Shown here one piece after another: positions 1 through 11,300 of a DNA stretch of 64,000 nucleotides (position 1 is its first letter; each line of letters opens with the position of its first letter). The notes beneath the pieces were generated by a model, which was given only the letters and a program-made list of their open reading frames with translations, was not told where the DNA came from and ran no database searches. A program made the translations under genes and the position numbers. This DNA is from Styela clava. Lineage: Eukaryota > Chordata > Ascidiacea > Stolidobranchia > Styelidae. Location: positions 11,842,001 through 11,906,000 of the forward strand of contig NC_135261.1 of the NCBI RefSeq assembly GCF_964204865.1. The letters run 5' to 3'.

Positions 1-765
1 GACAGAATTTACAAATTGTGGATGTGATGAGCAAATTACGGTTGATGGTGTTTGCAAATGTCTTGTTGAACCAGAAACAGAATAAACATAACTAGCTGAT
101 GTTGGTAAAGATGGCTCTCCGTGACATATTGGCAACTTGGAAGCCCCATCTAATTTCCGTTCGGTTAATTTCAAAGACTTGGTACTCTCTAATTGTGATA
201 GAGATGGCTCTCCATGGCATATTGGCAACTTAGATGTCTCACCTAAATTTTGATTGGTTAATTCCAACTGCTTGGTACCTTCCAGTTGTAATAGCAATGG
301 CTCTCCATGGCAACTTGACGACTCTGGAACCTTACCAGAGTCCTGACTGGCTATAGCCGAGAGCTCATTACTTTCCAGTTGAAGTTTCACTTCTTCTTCA
401 TCAAGAACAGATAGGCAGGCTTCATTTACTTCAATTTCTCTTCGAAGCTTAAGATTGCTCATTGATGACTGGAACTCCTTCATTAGTCTATCCTCCTCTT
501 GCTGATACTTTTGCTTTACTTTCAGGTCAGCAAGATTTGTTTTATATTTCAGTCTAAGTGAAACAAGGCTGGAGTTGCTTTGTTGGGAAATTGAACTTTT
601 TTCTGTTTTGTGACTGCAATTAGAGCAAGCAGCTGCAGAACCAGCAATTGAAAGTGCATCATCTTCACCTTTCATCTCATCAGTTAAATGCTGAACTTGT
701 TTGGAAAGGCACCTTAAATCCACATTGGGTATATCGCTCATTGTTTCTTCTATTTCTTTTGACAT
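1..765 (-). CDS. BEL/Pao retrotransposon gag, N-terminal part, runs off left edge
   Basis: Reading the minus strand, a frame stays open from an in-frame stop near 870 to the first base of the window; the first ATG is at 765, giving 255 codons with no stop. The protein starts acidic and Ser-rich. It then has a charged, probably coiled-coil stretch (RLKYKTNLADLKVKQKYQQE), followed by a Leu/Glu-rich segment and tandem 31-residue repeats. A charged coiled coil ahead of a DUF1759 domain is the usual start of BEL/Pao polyproteins, whose gag forms the particle. The rest would lie left of the window. Family assignment rests on composition and resemblance to the other BEL pieces here. It could also be a host-like coiled-coil protein, but nothing supports that. 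Confidence 0.6.
   Translation of the reverse strand, partial: MSKEIEETMSDIPNVDLRCLSKQVQHLTDEMKGEDDALSIAGSAAACSNCSHKTEKSSISQQSNSSLVSLRLKYKTNLADLKVKQKYQQEEDRLMKEFQSSMSNLKLRREIEVNEACLSVLDEEEVKLQLESNELSAIASQDSGKVPESSSCHGEPLLLQLEGTKQLELTNQNLGETSKLPICHGEPSLSQLESTKSLKLTERKLDGASKLPICHGEPSLPTSASYVYSVSGSTRHLQTPSTVICSSHPQFVNSV
100..330 (-). repeat. 93-nt (31-residue) tandem repeats inside the BEL/Pao gag
   Basis: Three copies of a unit occur with period 93 nt; the '+'-strand marker atggctctcc(a/g)tg begins near 111, 204 and 297. On the minus strand each unit encodes a core like KLPICHGEP followed by Q-L-E-(G/S)-T-K-x-L-x-L-T. Because 93 is a multiple of 3, expansion keeps the frame. The role of the Cys-His-Gly-Glu-Pro core is unknown. 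Confidence 0.8.
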
Positions 766-1789
766 ACCACTCGAAGATGCAAGCAACTCGGAATTGACAT
801 CAGAATTGACATAATTTGGATTGTCAGCTGTTGGTGTGAACTTTGATATTCCTTCTTCTCGGTTGTCTTAACTTGCCATTATTCTGTTGACTATTATTGT
901 TGTTAATTCTGTAAATATTCCTGATGACTCGAATCTGACAGTTCAGCAGACCTATTGTCAGTTACTGTGGCTGCAGGCATTCGATCCCTTCCTTAGTCTG
1001 TTGATGGAATGCTAGCAGACGAATCTAATAACAATTCAATGCAGCTTGACTCGTGTTTCAATATTTTAATAGCATGAAAATCCAGCTTCCACAGGACAAA
1101 GTCCAGAAATAATGCAGTAATGTCATCAAACATGAAATATTGTGTTCCGGTTAAATGCTAATTGATAATTATAATGTTGAAACTGCGGTAACTGACATTG
1201 AATTCGGTGCTTCTCTGGTAGATTATTATAACAAACTGTGTAAACAAGAACATAACAATTAATTACCTTTTCGTCAAAACAATATGCAACTGAACTCAAT
1301 ACCAGTACCGGTACATATCCTAAGCTCATATTTATACATGCAGATTCAAACAACAAAATTTGACACTAGAATAATATTAATATAGCCATACACGTCTGAA
1401 CTATACAGGGACAGCACTAACTCGTGTTACAAGCCAGATACAGGAAATGACATGTTTTCCAGAACATTCTAACTAAACGAAACATTCTAACTATGACGTC
1501 ATACAATCTCGCCTGTCAATCATTAAAGACACTGCTGCAAACCGCTGCAGTAACAATATACAAGACTCTGAAAACAGATGTTACTCCGATAAATGGCATC
1601 GTTCGTATTTCTGTATTGAAAAGAATCACACTTCAGCGATTTGTCCACTTTGCCGACGAACTATTCAAGTTATAAAACAATACGACATAAAGCGCCATTA
1701 TGAATCAAACAAACATGTTTATAAAAATGTCAAATGTGAATCCACAGAGCCCCAGCTAAACCGTTGCACACTTTCGGGCACTACACTCT
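766..1789. other. Non-coding stretch between the gag and a hAT terminus
   Basis: Probably the leader or 5' LTR region of the left-edge BEL/Pao element plus unrelated DNA. The short open frames here show no recognisable domain. I could not delimit an LTR because the second copy would lie outside the window. Confidence 0.4.
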
Positions 1790-1855
1790 TCCGACCCGCA
1801 AACACCCTTTTGATTCTAATTTTGGCCCGCGGCCAATAAAGTTTGGGAACCCCTG
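1790..1855. mobile_element. hAT-type right terminus (fragment)
   Basis: The segment ends ggcccgcggccaataaagtt then tgggaacccctg. The reverse complement starts CAGGGGTTCCCAAACTT, a typical hAT terminal sequence with a GGCC-rich subterminal block. The following 8 bases (GTTTAGAG) would be the target duplication, but I found no matching left end in the window. So it is either a solo end, or the left end is diverged or outside. Confidence 0.55.
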
Positions 1856-2199
1856 GTTTAGAGGAATAGATTACAGACGAGAATCAGAATTTAACGCTAT
1901 TTAGTTGGCTAAATATACATCAATTTCAAACCTATAGTTCAGAGCTTCGAATAAATAATTTTTCGGTTTGATGTTGGTATCCAGGCTTAGTCTTGGGCTT
2001 GATCTCTAATAATGAAACCCGACTAGAGCCTTTGTATGAAGTTGGCCTATAGACAGGAAGAAATCATTAACTGCCAGTGGTTTGAAGTTTAAACTACAGT
2101 TTACTTTTGGTATATATTCCTTATTTTCAATTTATTTCCTATCGTTTACTTGTACTTAAATATATATTTTGATCATAAATATGATATTTCAATATTTAG

Positions 2200-2323
2200 G
2201 GAAAACCGCGGAAACGCATCAAACATCATGGAAAAATTCAAGATAACAGATTTGCACAGGGCAAGCATGAAAGGAGATATTGAAAGTGTTGATCGTGAAC
2301 GACAATGCGTAGACAGCATTAAG
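2200..2323 (+). CDS. Copy A first exon: 5' leader plus N-terminus
   Basis: An acceptor (tttcaatatttag) lies at 2199, 28 nt before ATG 2228. The 32 codons (MEKFKITDLHRASMKGDIES...) end at a GT donor after 2323 in phase 0. An acceptor this close to the start fits either a short 5' UTR exon or a spliced-leader addition site. The sequence resembles the F-x-x-I-T-x-L-H segment found upstream of copy B. Confidence 0.5.
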
Positions 2324-5300
2324 GTTGAAACTAATTATTGATTTCAAGATTGATTTAGCGTTATCTATTCGTTTGAAATTTGCATACGAGTAAATTTATT
2401 CGAATATGGGTTGCTCCAGCAAGTGTTTTAAATTTTTGTTTTCATGATTCAATTTAACTTCCATTAGACGAGATAATAAGCAGAAACATAGATACCAATC
2501 CATTGTCTTACAAGTCCTGGAACGTGCACATAGGAAACTTGTCGAGTTATGACTTATAAATCGTATATATGGGGATCGTTCAATCGAGTGCGAAACATCA
2601 TGCAATGAGAAATGATTTCTTTGTTCTAGTTTGTCGTATCGGTTTCAAAACAAGGTTTTAATTATTTTAAAACCATTTCCTGTGCTACTAAAATTGAAGT
2701 TGTGAGAAATAGAGTAGTTTAGGCCCGAGCAGGAAACATTCACACTCATTCGAAACGGATATTTTGTACTAATCCCCACCACTAATGCAAAAATTGGAGA
2801 TTTGTAAAAACAACCTTCCTCCAACATTTGAAAAAAACAAATTAGTAATTATCCAGTTGTATGGTTAGAGTGTGAAATGACTTACAATTTTCAATTTCTT
2901 GCACAATCTGCATTCCTAGCCCTCACTCTAACTGGATAATAACCAATTATTTTTTTTTCTTTTGAACGGTAGTGGGGGTGTTTTTTGACAGGAGCTGTGT
3001 ACAAAGGATCTTTCGAAATTACATACATGCGCTTAATATTGAAGAAATCCTAATTTACTTGTTAGTATATTTTGTGAGAGGTATCGAAATTATTTGGGTA
3101 TAGGAACATCAAGTTGAAAGAACCTTCTAGATCAGGGTGATTCAAGGTTGTCGGCGTTGGGAGCCACAATATATATTAATTTTGTGTTCTTCGCGGGCCA
3201 CATTAGTTCCACTTTTTACGAAGAAGATAGCCCGATCATCGATAACATGCCGTTTAAAATTATGCTTTTTTTGGCACTGACGCAACTCGTAGACATATCA
3301 AGCATTGAGGCTTCGTTTTCCGCAGCAAGTACTTTTTTCTCCGACATCAGATAAAAAGTATGTTTGAATTGGTCAGCTTTCCCTTCGAATATATGTTTAC
3401 AAAGTGACTTACGAATCATTGCAGATTGATTGAGCGATTACTAAATTTAGAAAATGCGAGGTAGGCAAGGTAAAATTGTTACATTACTTGTTATTTACTA
3501 AAATTTTGTGACACTAGGTGCCAATTTTAGTGTGACTGTTCACGCTGATTACGAAAAAAAATGCGATAGGGAATATGATGCTAGGCAGATATTTAGTTGT
3601 CTATTGAGATATTATTAACGAATATCTCTGAAAGAAAGGATAGAATGAATTTGTGAAAGTTTTAGGTCATTCAAGGTCGTCTTAAATTAAAGAACTAACT
3701 TTTATACCAGTTTAGGCTGGCCATTCACACCATTCACTCAATTACCCTGTTGAATGTCTCAGTTATTCATGTCACTGATAAATTCAACGATGATAGTGAT
3801 GCGACAATGTTTCAGATTTTAGAATATCTTCCCGGTTATGTTTATGACAAAACAATACAAAATGCTATTTTTGTTATCACCAATTTTAGATAATGATAAT
3901 GATACAGCGGGCCACATGTGATCCTTGGGTCTGGGACAGACAAATATGATGTCATTAAATACAAAGCAACAATTGAAATTGAAAATCCGCTTAAAAAATG
4001 AAATCCCGAATACGACAAAACCTGATGCTTTGTTATCTTTTCGGGAAAAAGACGACCAAGGAAATACGCCTCTGCATATCGCATCAATGTGTGGAAAAGT
4101 TGTAGTAGTAGAAAAATTGCTAGAGTCATATAAAAACCAGATTCTTACGGAAAACAGCTGGAAACAGACAGCCCTACACATTGCAGCTGCCGAGGGACAT
4201 TTTGAAGTAAGACTTAGTAGCTTTCATTAGTACAACACTTCATGTTTTCCAAATCTATACTTGTCATATACTCATCAAAACATGCCAGTCATTTGCTAAA
4301 AACCACAAAAAAGTGAGCTGGCTAAACGTAATCAAAGTATGAAAAAAAATATTCAGCTGTTTTTATTTGAATAATATTTGTGTAAGTGTTGGACAAAACC
4401 TTTTGAATGACATATTTAATTTTATTGTACATTAGGTCGTTAAAAAAATACTCGAAAATGCTGGCAAGGATATGGGTGCTTTACTTATGAAGAAAGACAA
4501 AAATAAAGCAACCCCTCTGCACCATGCCGTATATGGGAAGCATAAAGAAATTGTCCGCATTTTGGCGACAAAGTGCAGGGAATGTAAGTTGTCAAAACTA
4601 AATGATTGGTCTGCATGCATCTATCCACACTTCCCAATGATAGTAAAATAAATGTATTAAATGCTAACCAATGTATCAAGATATTTCCAGAAATGAATTA
4701 ATTTATACGTTTACTATTAAATTGATTCATATATTTACCTATTTATTACTTGGGCAGATGATAGAGAAATTGAAAACAAAAATTTGAAAATAAACGCAAA
4801 ACAAAAAAATGAAATGACTCCGTTACATCTGGCATGTGTTGTTGGAGAAATTGAGATAGTCGAGGCTTTGGTGGATAACGGTGCTGAAATAAATGAAACT
4901 TGGGAGAGTGGAGCAACACCACTGATTACAGCAGCGAAATATGGACATGAGAAAATTGTGGACTATCTTATTGAAAAGTATGATAATTTGGATTTCCTGT
5001 AAATTTCAATTATTATTTTTTTTAATGTATTTCCAAATTGTTATATTAACAGAAAAGTAAATTTATATTTCTTGGTTTGCGTATTTACACTTTTAGTTTG
5101 TGGACAATGGAATATATGGGCCTCGTAAAATTATTACGGTAAGACTAAATAATTAGTAAAAGCAAAAACGTCATTTTATTTTCCATTTTTCATTCTTGTT
5201 ACAAAGAATCTACCATTCATCTGAATAAACCGTAATTCCACGTGAAGAATTGAAATGAGCTGAAATATAAAAATCCTGGATTTGGACATTTGGTTTACGG

Positions 5301-8300
5301 TTGGTTCCTCATTAATCCTTGGCACTATGAAAGCAGGGGCGCAATGGTCTATACTCTATGCTACAATGTGACCCAAAAAAACGATAAAAATAAATTTTTC
5401 AATAAATTCTATATGAAGGAGAAAATTATTTGAGTATTGTCAACGTTTGTGTGTGATTGTACTCGAAATTTCAGGAATCGACGACTTTTTGCGCAAAAGT
5501 TATATTGTCATGGGATCATATATATTCAAAATCGCCTTCTGGGTACTAGAGCCACCGTTCATCCGTTTCGCAAAATTGTCACTAACAAACACGAACTATT
5601 CTATAGAATTTTATTTTTATAATTGTAGTTTTGAGTTGACAAATTGTTCAAGAAATGTTCTGATACGCGTTGTTCTTCAAATTCTCCCACGGATATAAAC
5701 CTTCGGTGTCCCGAGTCCAATTAATCGACGTCTCAATTCCTGCTGATCAGCCTTTTCTGAAATCGATCTATCAGTCATTCTAGGGCACGATTTGATATGT
5801 GGGGCATCGCCTGTCTTCTTGAAGCCACAAATCTACTCAATCAATCTCTCTACTTTGTCCAAATGATGTCAAACGCGTTCTCATCACCACCACATAATGT
5901 TTCATACCCACCGCCTGATTTTCGTCTTCAATCCAATACGGACCAGTTATATGATGTTTGGCAATGACCCATGCATGATGAGCCCTGAAATGGGTATACG
6001 GTCTCGGTGATATTTCCTTCAAAGATGTTGTACCCAGTTAATCAATATTTTTGCTATTGACATGCCCATACAGCAGAATGTGCGATTTATCAAAAATCAG
6101 AGGGAAGACTTGACAAATTTGCGCAACGGACAGGGGAACATATGCTAGAGAGAACATAACTTTTGTGCAACACGCCCTCGGTTTGTGAAATGTTGGTGTA
6201 CAACTATACAAAAAAAGTTGGAGTTTCAGCAAAATAAAATGGTTTACTACATTTTCACAGAAGTAATTGACAAATTTATGGTTTCCGTTTTTTTGAGATC
6301 ACAATGTATTTTCTCTATAAATGAGAGAGCTAACTTTTATCATCTTTAGTGATATTGTGAATACTTTGTTCTTATTTATTCAGAAACGCAGAAAAAGAAA
6401 CTAAAACTCGTAAAGGATACACAGCTTTGTTGACATCAGCAAAGTATGGACAATCTCGCGTTGTTGTTTATTTGTTGAATACGGCACAAGTTGATATAAA
6501 TGTACAAGCAAATGATAGTACTATTATCCACGTTTGTGCAACAAAAAACCAGTTGACAGTTTTAGAAAAGGTAACTTTATTTTCCTACATAACGACTTCA
6601 TATATGTAATAATGTATAAAAGCCTTACTGTTTCAATATGCTCAATCAGATAATAGAAGAAAGTGGAAAGAAAAAAGAGCTCATTGCTATGGTGAATATT
6701 CCGGATAAGAACAGAAACACTCCACTTCACATTGCAGCAATGAAAGGTTATTTCACATTTGCAAAGGTTAGTGTTGGCGCAGAGCCTTGATTAAATCTTA
6801 ATTGTGGAGCGCGGACTCTGCCCACATAGGGTGTACGGATGGCGAATACCAATACTCTTGACGACTAGGTTGCACTCCCAAAAAGACGCGTACTATCACT
6901 GTATCAGCATAAGATGTTTTATTTTCTTGTGATGTGTTGCAAACAGTGTAAAACAATACGAACAGATACACAGTACGAACAAACAACATAGTACGAGCAA
7001 CAATACAGCAGCACGAACAGATGCACAGTACGGTTTTCTGAAATAACATAAAAATAATAAATCCACAAATAATAACAAGATCGGGGCAGTATCGTATCAG
7101 TAGGCCTATATTATTGTAAACAAACCTTAAATATCTTTATCATGTCACACAATCACCTAATGACCAAATATGGCATCACTAACGGTTATAATAAATAAAC
7201 ACACAAATTACCTCTGCCGGCACTTTCAAGGCCTGACAGGAAAACAAATACAAACTATGTAAAGCTTAGTACACAAAACATATGTATAAACTTACTTGAC
7301 GTTGTGTCCTCAAGAGTCGTCAATCAGTAACTTGAACATTGAATCACAATAACTTGACTGAAATATTTAGCAATATTACAATAACAACTGTGAGGAGCGC
7401 CTACAACAAAAACATAAAATAATTGAAGTCCAAAGAGCTGCATGTATATTGTCAACATAGTCGTTAGTCTAGCATCTTGCGGTTGAAACAGTTCTTCATC
7501 CTGGATGTCACAGATGGATATAAAACGAAATTAAAAAAAGGGAAACTTAATAGTATTTTTTTTTGGAAAAGTATTACGTTCACATATGTAAAGATTTTGA
7601 CGTAAGAAAATTAGCGCTTAGGTGGAACTACCAAAATACAGGCTAGTTCTGACATTTGACTCCGTACATGACCATCGATTTTAAAACAGATGTTTAGTTT
7701 TGTGCGAACAGTGTGTGTTTAATAAAACCACTCTCAATCTTTTAGTAGTCTATGTTAAAACACATTAGCTATAATGTCATAACTTCTAATATTACTTACC
7801 AATAAAAGTTGCATGTCACGTTTTTTCAGCATATACCAAACATATTTCAATTTATTGTTTATTATTTTTTTTATGTATTATTAGTGTGACCAAATAGTAA
7901 TCCATTCTTTTTAATGAATAACAACAGCCATTGTATTTTACTTTGTTTACTTGTATTTTACTTTTACGTTAAGTTTCTATTGGAGCAACTCGGTTGTGCA
8001 AAAAGCTCGAAAAATAAAGATTTCAGGACACCGTTCCACCTGGCTGTTATCAACGGACACGTGAAGATTGTGAAATATCTTTTAGAGTTAGATAACAGAA
8101 TAGTTTATGACACTGATAAAAAGGAAAACACAGCACTCCATTTGGCGGCGTTGGAAGAGAGAGCCACTTGCGTTCGAATACTGTTGCAATCGGGGGCTGA
8201 TATTTACGCCGAGTAAGTATTTACAAAGTCCACACCACGTCGGTACCAAGGTATTGTCATAGAAAAACATCAATCTCAATTGATTTTAAATTAATTTACA

Positions 8301-11300
8301 ATGAAGCAAAATGGTGTGCAGCCTTTAGGATCATGCAAATAATAATGACAAAATTGTTGGTTGAAATTTGACGAATTTGAAATCTTATATGTTAAATTTT
8401 TTTATAGAAACGAAGACGGTTTAACGCCTCTAGATTGCTGCGCGGCAAATGGCAGACTGAAAGGTGCCGAACTTCTGATCGAATCGTCGGGAGACATGAT
8501 AAAATCAGACGAAAAACGGACTTGGAATCGGACTTGGAATCAGACTTGGAAGCCTTTACACAAAGCTTGTGAGAAGGACAATGTTGATATGGTCAAGCTG
8601 TTACTTGAGTTAGTATATTTAAATTTAAACAGTAGAATCTTTGTAATATTCCCGATAATAACGAATGACGTTTTATTTGTTTGTTAAAAGAATACCAAGG
8701 TAACAACAAAAACAAGTTTTTTCACGTCATCATCTCATCATCAAGCCAGCCGGTAATTTAAATCTCCCTTTCCACCTGATTGATTTTCAGCAATGGCGCA
8801 GATGTGGGATATTTGGATGGGGAAATTTCTTTTAATGCATTGGATGTTGCTGCGGAGAACCATAGCCAAGATTGTGCAATGTACATCATTGAAACAGATG
8901 ACTGGAAGAAAGCTCTGAAAGCCGCGAAACGTATGAATTTGCACTAATAATAAATGGATTTTTAACAAAGTTTTATTTCAAATTCTTCTGTTTAAATAAC
9001 ATACAGATACGCTTGTTTGAATTTTTCAGCAGAATACCGTATTTCTTATAATTTTGTATAAACCTGTTGAAATTATATAAAAGAGTTTTACGGAACCGGA
9101 CGAAAATTAGTTCAATTCCTTAATATCAATCAAAAGTTATGGCAGTTCGACACTAACACATGGGGATTAGAAACACACAATCTAGAAAACGAACAGATGA
9201 TTTGTGCTTTTTCGAATAATTCGCGCTAGCAATATGCCACTATAATTTGTCCTATAAAATTCAATGACTTATCTAGCAATTCTTCAAAATTACCAACATT
9301 TTTAACTCATTCTTATGTTATTTTGCTATAATGAAAAATTGTCTTATTTTTGTTTTTGAAAAGAACCTCACAAAAATATAAAAATCATATCGGCAAAAAC
9401 CAAGTAGAATTTTAAAAAGTTGTTTCATTTATTTACTTAGCGCGCATTTCCGACAACAAAGAAAATTGGCAAACACCAATGCGCAGGCTTATAAGAAATC
9501 TACCAGAAGTTGCTGAAAAGGTTATGGACAAATGCATTACCGAAGGTATTTATTTAATTAAACCATGACATCGAAAGAGACGTGCATCGCCATGAGTCAT
9601 TACGGATAAAATACTATTACTTCAAATACCAAACTAATTTTTTTAATATACAAAACTGACTTCTGCGCTTAAGACCAAGTAAATATTATATAAGCATGAC
9701 TCTCACGATCAGAAAACGCAAATTACACATCATTGGACCAGATTGACGAATACTGCAATTTAGCAAGAAAACGTATTATCCAATTATTTTATATTACTAG
9801 ATTGGAGTTTTTAAATATTTTTTAAGCAAGTAATAATTTTGTTTTTGTGCAATCCTACTTTTAATTCAAGTTTTAGTTTATTATTTTATGTAACATTTAT
9901 ACCTTCTTTCAGAAAAATGGACAGAAAATCTTAACGGCACGACAAAAGAGGTAATTTTTAATTAAAATGTTTGAGTTGCTGATGTTCAAAAATATAATAA
10001 ATCCCGATCGTGTAGCAAATGAGTGAATTCAGAAAATTGACACGCGCAGGTTGGTTGTGCTGATAATAAATATTTGAACACCGCTTGACAAAAACTTTAG
10101 ATAACTTTTTACTGAGGTCAAATCAGACAATTGTATGGGAAGTTCTTCGCTTTAATTCAAACTAGCTTATTTTAGTAACAACCTGTCATACTTCCGGCTT
10201 GTTAAATGTCTTATTTCCACCAATAAGATTTCTGGTGGTAAATGATCATGAATCTAGACGCCAGAATATGCAGAGTCTCTACCACCCTTGCCCCGGGTCT
10301 TGTGTAGGTCTCGTACCTAACGTACTTCTAGTGGGCGTAGCATACCAATTTTTTGATATGTCAATTCTAACCCCAATCTGACTACGCCATTCAAAAATGA
10401 CGTCACTACGACATCACAATCACGTCATAGAGTTTGCCAAATATACGTACAAACGCCCGAAATGGCATTGGCGACGACGATAAAGAACTGACTGACGTTA
10501 TCGATCTCTCTCCTATTGGAATCGTTGCGACGAGAAAACGAGAGAAATACCTGTTCGATTTCGGATGCTCGTTTGCGCGTCTTGGATGGCAGTTCATATA
10601 GTTTGAAGGGCTCTATTACGTCACTGTTACGTCGTAATGATGTAATTTTTGGATGGTGTAGTCAGGTGGGGGTTAGGATTGATACGTGAAAAAATTGTCA
10701 TGCTAATCAGTTAGGAAATTCATTTACTCAAACTTTAGGTAATCTTCCATTTCAATATAATTTTAACGTCACTGCTAAATTTTTAAATACACATTTTGAT
10801 CCCTAAAATGCAAACCTGTTTGTCATAGATTCATCTGCGGCATCACATGGTGAACGTTTTGGAAGACCTTGATGATACGGCAGATTATAGGCTTCGGGTG
10901 AGCATGTATTAAAGTCTGTTTGCTGTATGAGATAAGTGTGAGAAACGTAGTTACATGAAGATTCATGTGATTTTTTAATGCCACACTCAATACTGAAATG
11001 TTGCTTTGCAGAGGAATGAAATAAAAAATCATTGTCTGACGTTAATAATTAAATCGAATAAACGTGAACTTATGTGCCATCCGCTTGTGAAACGAATATT
11101 GAAGTACAAATGGGAAGGAAAACACTTCAGATTTGTCTTCTGGCTGCTCTTTCTTCTATACGCATGTTTCATGGCGTCGTTCAATACTTTCATTATGACA
11201 ACTCCACCGCCGTACGCAATAAGTAAGGATTTTTACTTTATTATTCTTAGAAGCGATAAAATTTTTATTCCAGACCATTGGTGGGTAGCTGTATTAATCT

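Noticed and set aside
3216..3419. Overlapping frames on both strands at 3148-3419, considered as a hAT transposase fragment
   Set aside because: Only a weak resemblance (SSIEASFSAA) to the dimerisation motif; too short to support.
3819..4181. 120-codon minus-strand frame opposite a copy A ankyrin exon, and similar antisense frames opposite other exons
   Set aside because: Shadows of the coding strand with no domain of their own.
5700..6232. Minus-strand frames in the copy A intron considered as a retroelement piece
   Set aside because: No recognisable motif; several stops in all frames.
6795..7760. Possible solo LTR starting tgtggagcgcgg with aataaaaccactctc near the far end
   Set aside because: No matching termini or target duplication, and no second copy in the window.
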